Source: Clostridiales bacterium FE2011 (GTDB taxonomy: Bacteria; Bacillota; Clostridia; Christensenellales; Aristaeellaceae). Taken from it: 64,000 nucleotides of DNA. The translations under genes and the position numbers were made by a program. The stretch lies in assembly GCA_017569305.1 (NCBI GenBank), contig CP069418.1, forward strand, positions 1,550,001 through 1,614,000, written 5' to 3'. This document shows, one piece after another, positions 34,862-43,846 of this stretch (position 1 is the stretch's first letter; each line of letters starts with the position of its first letter). The notes beneath the pieces are model-generated. The model was given only the letters and a program-made list of their open reading frames with translations. It was not told the origin of the DNA and made no database searches.

Positions 34862-34975
34862 TACCCATGGCTGCAAATGTGGATTTATTATCTCATTTTT
34901 GATCGTACATTTCAATCCGTTTTGCACATTTTCTGCTCACTTTTTTCATTTTTCTTCCAGTTGTTTCCAAAAAGT

Positions 34976-35011
34976 AAAAAAGGATGACTTTCCGTTTCCG
35001 GAAGCCATCCC
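34976..35011 (-). terminator. rph-rdgB terminator
   Basis: GGATGGCTTCC / GGAAAGTCATCC hairpin (one bulge) followed by TTTTTT on the minus strand. Confidence 0.8.
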
Positions 35012-35031
35012 TTTATCGGTTGTATTTGTTG

Positions 35032-36354
35032 TTATTCTTTGGTCAGCAGCTGGGACATGATGCTGCGCATCATCTCTGCAGCACGGGAGCGGTGGCTGAT
35101 CTGGTTCTTTTCCTCCGCGTTCATTTCCGCATAGGTCTTGTTCATGGGCTCGTAGAGGAACAGCGGATCATAACCGAAGCCGCCGGTGCCCCTGCGCTCT
35201 GTCAGGATGGTTCCGGGACAGCTGCCCTCGGCAATGATGGTTTCCTTGCCGGGAATCTTCAGTGCCAGCGCGCACTTGAAGGCTGCGGAACGGTCTTCTT
35301 TCCCTTCCATCCGGCTCAGGAGCAGGTCGTTGTTCGCCTCATCGTCTCCATGTTCTCCGGCATAACGTGCCGAATAGACACCCGGTTCGCCATCCAGCGC
35401 ATCCACTTCCAGGCCGCTGTCATCACCGATGGCGGGCAGGCCGGTTGCCTCGCACACAGCTTCCGCTTTGATGGCGGCGTTGCCGGCGAAGGTATTGGCG
35501 TTCTCATCGATCGGGCCGAAGAACCCGACAGATGTCATCGGAGCCAGCGTATAGAAATCCTTGAACATCTCCTGCAGTTCACGCAGCTTATGTTCGTTGC
35601 CCGTGGCCACCAGCAGCAGCGGCTTAGGCGCAATGTATCGGGCCCGGTCTCCGAGCGCTTCCCGCTGGGCGTCCATCAGTTCACGGATTCCCTTTTCGCC
35701 GTATTCCATGATGGTATCCAGTTCTTTCTTGGTGAAAGCGCGGCCTTCTCCGGTTCCCTGCAGTTCAATGAACTCGCCCTTTTCGTTCATGACAAAGTTC
35801 ATATCCACCTGGGCATGGCTGTCTTCCTGATAGCACAGATCCAGGCACGGTTCGTCGTCAATCACACCTGCGCTGATAGCGGCCACCTGATGGATGATGG
35901 GGCTGATAGGCAGCTTCTTTTCCCGCACCAGACGCTCCGCCGCACAGGTCAGCGCCATCATAGCGCCGGTAATGGAAGCTGTACGGGTACCGCCGTCCGC
36001 TTCCAGCACGTCGCAGTCCAGCGTAATCGTCCGCTCGCCCAGCGCCTTCAGGTCCACTGCCTGGCGCAGTGCCCGGCCGATCAGCCGCTGGATTTCCACG
36101 CTCCGGCCATCCTTTTTGATGCCATCCCGCTTTTTCCGTTCAGTGGTGGATGCCGGCAGCATCGCGTATTCCGCTGTCACCCAGCCCTGGCCCTTACCCT
36201 TCAGGAAGGGCGGAACCGCTTCTTCCACGCTGGCAGTACAAATCACCCGGGTGTTCCCCGTGGCAATCAGGCAGCTGCCGTAGGCCGTGCGTACAAAGTC
36301 TGTTTCAATGCTGATCGGGCGCTTCTCGTCCGGTTTTCTTCCGTCTGCTCTCAT
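35032..36354 (-). CDS. rph: RNase PH fused to RdgB/HAM1 dITP/XTP pyrophosphatase
   Basis: Two enzymes in one 440-residue chain. Residues 1-243 are RNase PH (tRNA 3' trimming with phosphate): MRADGRKPDEKRPISIETDF, GNTRVICTASVEE, ERKKRDGIKKDGRSVEIQRL and DCDVLEADGGTRTASITGA. Residues ~245-440 are RdgB, which removes ITP/XTP from the nucleotide pool: LLVATGNEHKLRELQEM, GDDSGLEVDALDGEPGVYSARYAG, GFGYDPLF and SHRSRA. Both sets of motifs look intact. Separate genes are usual, but adjacency and fusion are known in Bacillota. ATG 36354 follows GGAAGGAA. It is 3 bases behind pgsA. Confidence 0.95.
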   Translation of the reverse strand: MRADGRKPDEKRPISIETDFVRTAYGSCLIATGNTRVICTASVEEAVPPFLKGKGQGWVTAEYAMLPASTTERKKRDGIKKDGRSVEIQRLIGRALRQAVDLKALGERTITLDCDVLEADGGTRTASITGAMMALTCAAERLVREKKLPISPIIHQVAAISAGVIDDEPCLDLCYQEDSHAQVDMNFVMNEKGEFIELQGTGEGRAFTKKELDTIMEYGEKGIRELMDAQREALGDRARYIAPKPLLLVATGNEHKLRELQEMFKDFYTLAPMTSVGFFGPIDENANTFAGNAAIKAEAVCEATGLPAIGDDSGLEVDALDGEPGVYSARYAGEHGDDEANNDLLLSRMEGKEDRSAAFKCALALKIPGKETIIAEGSCPGTILTERRGTGGFGYDPLFLYEPMNKTYAEMNAEEKNQISHRSRAAEMMRSIMSQLLTKE

Positions 36355-36357
36355 TGT

Positions 36358-36951
36358 TTATTCCTTCCCGTTATTCCTGATTGTTTTCATTGCCTCTGCT
36401 GCGTAAACCACCATGGCGACAATCGCCAGCGCCACCGTAATCCACAGCAGGAGGATGTCCGGCGTCATGCCCCACAGCATGATATTTCCTTCCACAAACG
36501 CCTTATGGAAGAACGACAGCACCAGGGAGGCGATAAAACCCACCTGCGCTGACTTGCCGAAGTAATTGCTGTATACCACCACGTCCTTGCTCAGCATGAA
36601 CACGCCGCCCAGGACCATCAGCAGCTCCTTGGCCGCCACAATGATCACCGCGATCAGCGGCAGCGGGCCCCAGAACGTCTGGCATACCATCGCCGTCAGC
36701 ACCATCAGCTTATCAGCCAGCGGATCAAACAGCTTGCCGAAGTCGGTAATCTGGTTCAGTTTCCGCGCCAGATATCCGTCCAGCATATCCGTCAGGCTTG
36801 CCGCGCAGAACACGCACAGTGAGGCGACCTTAATCTCTTCCTCGTGGAAAAACAGCACCACAAATACCGGAATCAGCAGCATCCGGATGATGGTCAGGAC
36901 GTTCGGAATCGTCCAGACGTTGGAAAACAGCTTACGAATCTTCTCTTTCAA
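36358..36951 (-). CDS. pgsA: CDP-diacylglycerol--glycerol-3-phosphate 3-phosphatidyltransferase
   Basis: Integral membrane enzyme that makes phosphatidylglycerol phosphate. The 197-residue protein has the CDP-alcohol phosphotransferase motif as DMLDGYLARKLNQITDFGKL followed by FDPLADK (DG-x2-AR-x8-G-x3-D-x3-D), after NVLTIIRMLLIPVF, and further membrane helices. The start is TTG 36951, spaced 9 bases from GGAAGG. Together with glpK upstream and glycerol-3-phosphate use it makes sense as a lipid cluster. Confidence 0.93.
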   Translation of the reverse strand: MKEKIRKLFSNVWTIPNVLTIIRMLLIPVFVVLFFHEEEIKVASLCVFCAASLTDMLDGYLARKLNQITDFGKLFDPLADKLMVLTAMVCQTFWGPLPLIAVIIVAAKELLMVLGGVFMLSKDVVVYSNYFGKSAQVGFIASLVLSFFHKAFVEGNIMLWGMTPDILLLWITVALAIVAMVVYAAEAMKTIRNNGKE

Positions 36952-36978
36952 AAAGAGGACCTTCCTTCAAATCACTTT

Positions 36979-37011
36979 ATGATTCATTATTCATTTTTCA
37001 TTGTCATTATT
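36979..37011. repeat. TTCATTA-type heptamer tract between glpK and pgsA
   Basis: Units TTCATTA, TTCATTT, TTCATTG, TCATTAT in tandem, directly after the glpK stop codon. Confidence 0.7.
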
Positions 37012-37017
37012 TGGTCG

Positions 37018-38508
37018 TCAGTCCTTCGCCCAAAGTAATGACCTCTTTACGGCCTCGTGCCAACCCTTGAGGTTCAGCAGCCTTGTAGCGTCATCCATCC
37101 GGGGCGTAAACTCCAGATCCTTCTGCCAGACCTTTGTGGTTTCCTCCAGACTGCTGTAGATCCCCGCGCCGAGTCCGGCCAGCAGGGCCGCGCCCAGGGC
37201 GGTGGTTTCCAGCACTCTCGGCCGGATGACCGGAATGCCTGTAATATCCGCCTGGAACTGCATCAGGAAGCTGTTCGCGCTGGCGCCGCCGTCTACCTGC
37301 AGGCTTTCCGGCCGGCTGCCGCAGTCCGCGATCATCGCATCCATCAGATCCGCGCTCTGGTAGGCGATTGCCTCCAGCGCCGCCCGGACAATATGTGCCC
37401 GGCCGGTTCCCCGGGTCATGCCGATCAGCGTTCCCCGGCTGTACATATCCCACCAGGGTGCGCCCAGTCCGGTAAATGCCGGCACCAGGTATACGCCGCC
37501 GGTACTCTGGATTGACTGTGCAATCCCTTCTGTTTCTGCGGCGTTTTCAATAATCTTCAGTTCATCCCGCAGCCACTGGACGGTGGCTCCGCCCATAAAC
37601 ACGCTGCCTTCCAGCGCATATGTCGGTTTCCCGCCAATACGCCAGGCCATCGTGGTCAGCAGTCCGTGCTCGCTCATCACCGGTTTGTCCCCGGTGTTCA
37701 TCAGCATGAAGCAGCCCGTGCCGTAGGTGTTCTTGATATCTCCGGTCTTCAGGCATGCCTGGCCGAACAGGCTCGCGTGCTGGTCACCCGCCATGGCGGT
37801 CACCGGAATAGCCCGGCCCAGGATCGCCGGATCCAGCATGCCGATCATTCCCGCCGTGTCCACCACCCGGGGCAGGCACGCTTTGGGAATATCCAGCAGC
37901 TTCAGGAGATCGTCGTCCCAGTCCTGGGTATGCAGGTTAAACAGCATTGTGCGGCCGGCGTTGGTCGCGTCCGTCACATGCGGCCTGCCCTCCAGCAGGT
38001 TCCAGCACAGGAAACTGTCCACCGTGCCGAAGCACAGCTCTCCTTTTTCCGCCCGATCCCGCAGGTTGTAATAATCCAGCAGCCACTTCAGCTTTGTGCC
38101 GGAGAAATAGGCATCCGGCACCAGGCCCGTCTTTTCGCGGATCATGTCGCCGCAGCCGTCCGCCACAAGCCGATCCACAATCTGGCTGGTCCGCCGGCAC
38201 TGCCACACAATGGCGTTGCCAACGCATTCGCCTGTGTTCCGGTCCCAGAGGAAAGTGGTTTCCCGCTGGTTGGTGATGCCGATCGCGGCGATATCCGCCG
38301 CGTTCACACCGCTCAGGCGTACAGCTTCCCTCAGGGCCGTGATCTGACTGTTCAGGATATCTTTGGGGTCATGTTCCACCCAGCCGGGTTTCGGGTAATG
38401 CTGGGGGAATTCCTTGTTAAAGGCCGCAATAATCTCTCCGTCTTCGGTAAAGATCACTGCCCGGGAGCTGGTAGTTCCCTGATCAAGCGCCGCCAGAATC
38501 TTCTTCAT
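37018..38508 (-). CDS. glpK: Glycerol kinase
   Basis: Phosphorylates glycerol to glycerol-3-phosphate. The 496-residue protein is full length: LDQGTTSSRAVIF at the N-terminus, WVEHDPKDIL, GITNQRETT, FSGTKLKWLLDYY, and the FGGY signatures GYVLEGSVF-like (YALEGSVFMGGATVQWLRD) and LQVDGGASANSFLMQFQAD. A His before the catalytic loop is not certain. ATG 38508 follows AGGAGGGCGGCT; its start overlaps the end of the PQQ-propeller gene (38483), so the two are translationally linked. Confidence 0.96.
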   Translation of the reverse strand: MKKILAALDQGTTSSRAVIFTEDGEIIAAFNKEFPQHYPKPGWVEHDPKDILNSQITALREAVRLSGVNAADIAAIGITNQRETTFLWDRNTGECVGNAIVWQCRRTSQIVDRLVADGCGDMIREKTGLVPDAYFSGTKLKWLLDYYNLRDRAEKGELCFGTVDSFLCWNLLEGRPHVTDATNAGRTMLFNLHTQDWDDDLLKLLDIPKACLPRVVDTAGMIGMLDPAILGRAIPVTAMAGDQHASLFGQACLKTGDIKNTYGTGCFMLMNTGDKPVMSEHGLLTTMAWRIGGKPTYALEGSVFMGGATVQWLRDELKIIENAAETEGIAQSIQSTGGVYLVPAFTGLGAPWWDMYSRGTLIGMTRGTGRAHIVRAALEAIAYQSADLMDAMIADCGSRPESLQVDGGASANSFLMQFQADITGIPVIRPRVLETTALGAALLAGLGAGIYSSLEETTKVWQKDLEFTPRMDDATRLLNLKGWHEAVKRSLLWAKD

Positions 38509-41500
38509 AGCCGCCCTCCTCATCATGCACCTGCGCAAGCTCGAGTTCAATGCCGTAAACAAAGGACGTGTTTTTACCTGTAGTACCGATAACCACCGTG
38601 CTGCCATAGGCGGCGGGGGAAGCTTCAATCTCAGCATTCAGCTGCATTGTATCCACAACGCTTCCTGTGAGTCCCTCCAGCAGGTGGATGGTGCCGTTCT
38701 GTTCACACTGGATGATCCAGCCGTTTCCTGCTTCGTTATACACCGCAATGGGTGAAGATTCGCTGCGGCTGGAAAGGCCGTAGGACCAGACAATCTTTCC
38801 GCTTGCTTTTTCCAGCGCAATCAGGACAGCAGGCGTCTCACCGGAAAGGCCAAGCTGCTGCCTGCCTTCGTCTGAAAGACCGGTCACCGTGAAGTAGACC
38901 AGGTCATTCAGCCCATGTTGTCCGATCACCGGAGAAGCCTTGGCACCGACGTCATCCTTATCCTTCTTACCCTTGGTTACGCCGACGGAAGTCTTCCAGA
39001 TTTCCTTTCCGCTCAGTGCGTCATACCGGCGGATCTGGATATCGCTGTCGCCCTTTTTCCGGTTGTTCAGCATATTCGCCGTGTACAGACTCAGCTCCCG
39101 GTTATCCGCCGGAGCCTTGTCCTTGGGATCGTCTTCGTCTCCTGTTTCTGCAGGCACCGGCGTTTCCTGGACATTCTCCCTGATCTGCATATCCATGGCA
39201 ACCGCCGCCATGACGGAGTCCCCGGTATTCACTGCCCACACGGGCTTCAGGGTATCCGTATCAATGCACATGAGAACGCCTCCCATGTTTGCCATGTAGA
39301 CGTACTTGTCATACGCGGCGGGAGAGGATTCGATTGCCAGCAGGGCTGTGCTCTTCTGTCCCTTCACCTTATAGTTCATAACGGTGATGGAAGGATCAAT
39401 GGTCAGCACCTTCGCGTTGTAGTCGAAGCTTGAGTTCAGCGATTCCAGATACAGCATGCCGTTCGATCCGGCAGCAATCAGCGTATCGCTGGTTCTGTCG
39501 ATCAGCGCTGAGGTTTCAAAGCTGCCGACATCATTCAGCGGCCGATGGTATTTTCCGTCCAGGCCGTCCAGCAGTTTCTGCTCCTTCTGGGAATACAGGT
39601 TGTACTGCCTCAGGCCGATCTTGCCGGTCTTCACCTTCATCTTCCGGGCAAACTGACCCACGCTCATGAAGGGATAACCGCCGGTATGCAGCGTCGGCGT
39701 ACCGCGCATGGGATAGCCCAGCTTGATACTGTTGCGGGTTAATTCTCCGTCAGCCAGATCCAGGAAGCGGATATTGCCGTCCATGCCCGCAATGATGACT
39801 TCCTTCAGGGCCTTTGTATTGATTTTCTTTTCAAACAGGTTGCTTCCCTCGCGCACCTGCGTGCTCCAGCGGGCAATCACCGGCTGGCCGGTCCATCCGT
39901 AGCCGTAATAGGTCTGGTTTGTTCCCCGTGCGCTTCCGCTGTCCGCATGCCACTTTTCCTTCAGGCCTGTCGGTGCCGCGCTCAGCGTACCTACGGCTGC
40001 GTTCCGGCGGAAGTTGTCGCCGCGGAAAGTCATCACACCCAGCTGCTTTGTGGTATATTCATCCGCCGCCGGCATATGGATCAGTTCCTTCGCCGGCCGG
40101 CTGTAGTTTTTCACCTTCTTGGTAACGCTGGTATAAACCGTCGTACTGGAAATCAGTGACGGATCAGCTTCCGGCGCTGCCAGCGCCGTCAGCGGCGGGG
40201 TTTCAGTCGGTGCAGGGGTTGGCGGTGCAACGGTAGGAGTCGGTTCGGGCGTACGCAGTTCCCCGGTCGGCAGATCGTCATATCGATCTCCCTCGAAGGC
40301 TCCCTCGCCCTCTGCTTCGTTATCCGGATCTTCCTCTCCGTTTTCTCCCCAGAGATCCCCGGTAACGCCTTCTGCTTCTATATTCGGATTCTCATCCGAT
40401 TCTGCTTCAGGATCCGGTTCCCCTTCAGCGCCTTCTTCCTTCGCTTTTTCCGCGTCCACGTCGTAATAATCGTCGTCGTCATATTCGGCCGGATCCGGTT
40501 CCGTGATTTCCTCCGGCTTCGGGGTCAGCATATCCAGCGGCCCTTGGATCTCTATTTCCACCGTGGAATTCGTATCATACCACTTGTCTTCATCAGCCCG
40601 GCGCACCTGGAGAATCGCGGTACCTTTCCGTCCGGTTTCCACGTGCATCTTCATGGTCCATAATTTGGAACCATCCGTGTTGTCTGTCGACGCGGCCTCG
40701 GTATCCAGATCCTCGTCGTTTTCTCCCCGCAGGCGGATTCCGGATACGTCCCGCTCCGTAAGCACGGTGAAAGCCATGTCCACCGGTGCGGTACGTCCTA
40801 CCGTTTCATCCACCGGGATAAAGTTGATAACACGCGGAGCTTCCCGCACAGCGTTATTCTTCTGATTCGCCCTGTCCCTGAAGATCAGCACACCTGTAAT
40901 GATGATGCCGATCACCACCAGCAGCGCCACAATGATCCTCAGCAGTTTATGCTCCGGACGATCCTGCACCTTTTCCTTGGCGTTCTCCGTCCGGAAAGGC
41001 TGACTCCGTTTTTCAAGATATGCTTTCGCGTCACGGGAATACATCGACTGTTCCCGTTCCCAGGCAGCGTCCCGGGCAGTTTCCCGGATCGGAACCTGCT
41101 GCGTCATACCGTCGCTCATGCGCCCAGGGGCATAGCCAACCCGTACCCTGGATGTTTTATCCTGGGTTCTGTTGCTGCCGGACCGGAGCGGCTCCTCCCG
41201 CACGTCCCGTCTGGGACGGACCGGCGCCTGCTTCTGTTCAGGCATAGGCGGCCTGCGGTACGCGTTCTGCGGACGGGTACCCGGACGTCTGGCTTCCGGC
41301 TTGACGGTGCCGTAAGGAGCTGCGCTCATGCGCCGCGCTTCCGCGGGCACCCGGCTGTCCGCGCCCTGCACCGCGGCAGGTGTTTCTTCAGATGCTTCTG
41401 TTTTTTCGACAGGTTCAGATTCTTCCGGCAGCTCAGGTGCCGCGGGAGCATCATTTTCTTCTTTCTTTTCAGGCTCCGGGATTGCTGTTTCCTGTACCTC

Positions 41501-41770
41501 GGCCGGTTCTTCCTCCGCCGGCATATCGGGCACTTCAGGGAAATCCGCTTCTTCGGTCTGCTCCGTCGCTTCTGTTACAGGCGCTTTCTCCTGTGTTTCC
41601 TTTTCGGGCTCATCATCAATAAGCCAGCGTTCAAGGCTGGCCAGCACTTCGGAGGATTCAGACGATTCTTCCGCTCTGACGGGAATGCCCGTTTCCGGTT
41701 TCCGCCGGTTTCTGCGCTGGGCATTCATCCCGGTATATGTATTCTGATCTTTCCGATTCCATCTGTCCAA
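38483..41770 (-). CDS. Membrane-anchored PQQ-like beta-propeller protein
   Basis: The ~1095-residue protein has a long cytoplasmic N-terminus rich in Glu/Pro, then Arg/Pro (residues ~1-270), one membrane helix (LLRIIVALLVVIGIIITGVL, ~277-297), an outside Ig-like segment (~315-410), an acidic spacer (DDDDYYDVD; ~420-520), a Pro/Thr linker and a PQQ/Pyrrolo-quinoline-type propeller (~570-1080) with AGMDGNIRFLDLADGE, AAGSNGMLYLES, NMGGVLMCIDTDTLKPVWA and QNGTIHLLEGLTGSVV blades. No enzyme residues are evident; a BamB-like scaffold or a surface sensor are options. I take TTG 41770 as start, 10 bases after AAAAGGAG; an earlier TTG lies within the site. Confidence 0.8.
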   Translation of the reverse strand: MDRWNRKDQNTYTGMNAQRRNRRKPETGIPVRAEESSESSEVLASLERWLIDDEPEKETQEKAPVTEATEQTEEADFPEVPDMPAEEEPAEVQETAIPEPEKKEENDAPAAPELPEESEPVEKTEASEETPAAVQGADSRVPAEARRMSAAPYGTVKPEARRPGTRPQNAYRRPPMPEQKQAPVRPRRDVREEPLRSGSNRTQDKTSRVRVGYAPGRMSDGMTQQVPIRETARDAAWEREQSMYSRDAKAYLEKRSQPFRTENAKEKVQDRPEHKLLRIIVALLVVIGIIITGVLIFRDRANQKNNAVREAPRVINFIPVDETVGRTAPVDMAFTVLTERDVSGIRLRGENDEDLDTEAASTDNTDGSKLWTMKMHVETGRKGTAILQVRRADEDKWYDTNSTVEIEIQGPLDMLTPKPEEITEPDPAEYDDDDYYDVDAEKAKEEGAEGEPDPEAESDENPNIEAEGVTGDLWGENGEEDPDNEAEGEGAFEGDRYDDLPTGELRTPEPTPTVAPPTPAPTETPPLTALAAPEADPSLISSTTVYTSVTKKVKNYSRPAKELIHMPAADEYTTKQLGVMTFRGDNFRRNAAVGTLSAAPTGLKEKWHADSGSARGTNQTYYGYGWTGQPVIARWSTQVREGSNLFEKKINTKALKEVIIAGMDGNIRFLDLADGELTRNSIKLGYPMRGTPTLHTGGYPFMSVGQFARKMKVKTGKIGLRQYNLYSQKEQKLLDGLDGKYHRPLNDVGSFETSALIDRTSDTLIAAGSNGMLYLESLNSSFDYNAKVLTIDPSITVMNYKVKGQKSTALLAIESSPAAYDKYVYMANMGGVLMCIDTDTLKPVWAVNTGDSVMAAVAMDMQIRENVQETPVPAETGDEDDPKDKAPADNRELSLYTANMLNNRKKGDSDIQIRRYDALSGKEIWKTSVGVTKGKKDKDDVGAKASPVIGQHGLNDLVYFTVTGLSDEGRQQLGLSGETPAVLIALEKASGKIVWSYGLSSRSESSPIAVYNEAGNGWIIQCEQNGTIHLLEGLTGSVVDTMQLNAEIEASPAAYGSTVVIGTTGKNTSFVYGIELELAQVHDEEGGYEEDSGGA

Positions 41771-41811
41771 TCTTCGTCTTCTCCTTTTCTGCAAAGTTTC
41801 CGACAGTGTAT

Positions 41812-41840
41812 ATTATATCTGAAAGCGTTTTTGTTCACAA
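41812..41840 (-). promoter_or_regulatory. Promoter for the PQQ-propeller/glpK genes
   Basis: Minus strand TTGTGA, 17-base spacer, TATAAT; 42 bases before the TTG start. It is divergent from the promoter at 41853-41881. Confidence 0.8.
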
Positions 41841-41852
41841 GTCCCGCGGCCG

Positions 41853-41881
41853 TTGCCTTTTCCCCTGCGCCCTTATATAAT
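41853..41881 (+). promoter_or_regulatory. Promoter for the radical SAM gene
   Basis: TTGCCT, 17-base spacer, TATAAT. Confidence 0.75.
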
Positions 41882-41950
41882 ACGGATGCGGACGTTTTTC
41901 CATTGCAGTTCGTCCTGTTTTATTCTGAAAGATGGTTATTGTTTTATATT

Positions 41951-42823
41951 ATGAAATGTACACTTTGTCCTCGTCAATGCGGTGCTGACCGTTCTGTTCA
42001 GCCGGGCTTCTGCGGCCTCGGCGAGGAGATGCTCATTGCCCGTATTGCCCCGCATCTGTGGGAAGAGCCGCCCATATCCGGCAGCCGCGGAACCGGAGCC
42101 GTCTTCTTTTCCGGCTGTACGCTCCGCTGCGTCTACTGCCAGAACGGAGATATCTCCCACCGGAATGAGGGCCGCCCTTTCACCCCGCGGGAGTTGTCAG
42201 ACGCGCTCAAGCGCCTGACAGACCTAGGTGTCCACACCCTGTCTTTTATCACAGGCACCCCTTTTGTTCCCCGGATCCTGGAGGCGCTGGAACTCTGGCG
42301 CCCGCCCCTGCCCCTGGTATGGAATACCTCCGGCTATGAAACCGTGGATACCCTCCGCCGTCTCGAAGGCGTCATTGACGTATACCTTCCGGACCTGAAG
42401 CATTTCTCCACCCGTGCCGGACAGTTGTGCGCCGCGGCACCGGACTATTTTACCGTCACCTCCGCCGCGATTAAGGAGATGTGCCGTCAGACCGGTACTC
42501 CCGTTTACAATGAAAACGGCATCATGCTCAAGGGTACCCTGATCCGTCATCTGATCCTGCCGGGTTTCACTTCGGAAAGCCTGCGCCTGCTCACCTGGGT
42601 TCGGGATGAACTTCCTGCCGGCATTCCTGTCAGTCTCATGCGCCAGTATATCCCCTGCAACGGCGTATCCGTTCCCGGGCTGGACCGGCGCATCACGGAA
42701 AAGGAGTACAGCCGTGTCCGCGATCATATGATCGCCCTGGATCTTCCCGGCTTCCTGCAGGAACCGGATTCCGCCGACCGGGACTTTATACCGTTATTCA
42801 ATCAGGATGAGAGCTTTGTTTAA
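41951..42823 (+). CDS. Radical SAM protein, PflX-like (COG1313 type)
   Basis: Radical SAM enzyme related to pyruvate formate-lyase activators; members of this group have no settled substrate. The 290-residue protein begins with a Cys-rich segment (MKCTLCPRQCGADRSVQPGFCGLG), then FFSGCTLRCVYCQNGDIS with the CxxxCxxC cluster, followed by TGTPFVPRILEAL, WNTSGYE and DVYLPDLKHF, ending with RQYIPCNG. No clear Shine-Dalgarno site precedes ATG 41951, although the promoter gives a ~60-base leader. It is a single-gene unit with its own terminator, next to but divergent from the propeller gene. Confidence 0.87.
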   Translation: MKCTLCPRQCGADRSVQPGFCGLGEEMLIARIAPHLWEEPPISGSRGTGAVFFSGCTLRCVYCQNGDISHRNEGRPFTPRELSDALKRLTDLGVHTLSFITGTPFVPRILEALELWRPPLPLVWNTSGYETVDTLRRLEGVIDVYLPDLKHFSTRAGQLCAAAPDYFTVTSAAIKEMCRQTGTPVYNENGIMLKGTLIRHLILPGFTSESLRLLTWVRDELPAGIPVSLMRQYIPCNGVSVPGLDRRITEKEYSRVRDHMIALDLPGFLQEPDSADRDFIPLFNQDESFV

Positions 42824-42832
42824 ACCCATATG

Positions 42833-42870
42833 AAAATAACGGAGTGTGCGAACGCACACTCCGTTATTTT
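42833..42870 (+). terminator. Terminator of the radical SAM gene
   Basis: AAAATAACGGAGTGTGCG / CGCACACTCCGTTATTTT; an 18-bp near-perfect stem, with a T-run in both directions. Confidence 0.92.
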
Positions 42871-42871
42871 A

Positions 42872-42891
42872 CAATTCTTCATTTTTCATTA
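42872..42891. repeat. TTCTTCA/TTTTTCA short heptamer tract
   Basis: About two and a half units between two convergent terminators. Confidence 0.5.
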
Positions 42892-42896
42892 CCAAA

Positions 42897-42926
42897 GTAA
42901 AAAAGCCTGACATTGTCAGGCTTTTT
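42897..42926 (-). terminator. Terminator of the division cluster
   Basis: AAAAAGCCTGACA / TGTCAGGCTTTTT hairpin with a T-run on the minus strand, directly past the acyltransferase-like gene. Confidence 0.9.
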
Positions 42927-42930
42927 ATTG

Positions 42931-43827
42931 TCAGGATTTTTTAACTTTGGGTACGTGGTATTCATACTTCCCGCCCATGTCAAACCGGACAGATTCCGGC
43001 GGAACTTCCAGCAGGGACGGATTATCCATATACTTGACCATGGAAGCAAAGAAGGCGGAGTAATGGGCGCCGGAGCACATCCGCTCATCCGCGGTCATGC
43101 CCAGCGGCAGCCACCGCTTCATGCGGCTCTTGCCTTCACTGTCCACAGTGGCTTCCTTCATGATTGTGCCCATGCCGATGAACATGCTCACATTGCCGAA
43201 GTTATAGATGTGATGCCATACATGGTTCAGGCCGATGGACGCGTTGTTGGTGATAAACAGGCCGCTGTAGAAAGGCAACTCCCGGATCAGGAATCCGGGT
43301 GCAAGGCCGTAGCGGTCCAGCAGCCGGTACAGGCCCACAATGCCGGTGGCCAGTCCCGGAATCTTCAGCAATGCTCCTGCCAGCTTGGTCAGGAACGCGT
43401 CCTCCTCTTCATCCCGGATTTTTTCCTGTGCGGCAACCATCCGGTCCCGGACGTCGAAGATCGTATCTGTCAGGTCGAACTCGATCCTGGCTGTGACTTC
43501 GTTGCTCTCATTGTTCTGCGGATCCTTGAGGACCACGTAGGAAAGGGAGCAGTTGTTCCGGGCATAATACTGCTTGTTGAAAATGAACCTGTTCAGTTCA
43601 GGCAGCTGGCTGACAGACCGCACATACGCCGCGGCAATGATCTGCATGAAGGTAATTCTTTCCCCCTGCCGATTCTTTTCCGCGATATAGCGCGCAGCTT
43701 TCTCATAGTCCATCTTGTGTTCCAGGAAAACCTGCGCGTCACAGCGCATGGGCATCAGGTAAGGGGTAATCTGCACGATCGGGTCCACGTCATTGAGTCG
43801 TCTGCCATCCGGTCTGCGTCCAAACAT
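42931..43827 (-). CDS. Degenerate 2-oxoacid dehydrogenase E2-type acyltransferase
   Basis: The 298-residue protein has the chloramphenicol-acetyltransferase-like fold of E2 catalytic domains but no lipoyl or subunit-binding domain. N-terminal FGRRPDGRRLNDVDPIVQITPYLMP leads into FLEHKMDY and FMQIIAAAYVRSVSQLPELNRF. Where E2 enzymes carry the catalytic DHRxxDG loop, this protein has MTADERMCSGAHYSAFF, so the His is Glu and the Asp is Ser. It is therefore unlikely to catalyse acyl transfer by the known route. It lies 19 bases after divIVA, last in the sepF-divIVA set, with GGGAGG before ATG 43827. A structural or binding role is a guess. Confidence 0.8.
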   Translation of the reverse strand: MFGRRPDGRRLNDVDPIVQITPYLMPMRCDAQVFLEHKMDYEKAARYIAEKNRQGERITFMQIIAAAYVRSVSQLPELNRFIFNKQYYARNNCSLSYVVLKDPQNNESNEVTARIEFDLTDTIFDVRDRMVAAQEKIRDEEEDAFLTKLAGALLKIPGLATGIVGLYRLLDRYGLAPGFLIRELPFYSGLFITNNASIGLNHVWHHIYNFGNVSMFIGMGTIMKEATVDSEGKSRMKRWLPLGMTADERMCSGAHYSAFFASMVKYMDNPSLLEVPPESVRFDMGGKYEYHVPKVKKS

Positions 43828-43846
43828 GTTCAGGCCTCCCTTTCAG

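Noticed and set aside
40949..41950. N-terminal extension of the radical SAM protein upstream of 41951
   Set aside because: This stretch is antisense to the PQQ-propeller gene, is Arg/Phe-rich without motifs, and the promoter at 41853-41881 lies inside it.
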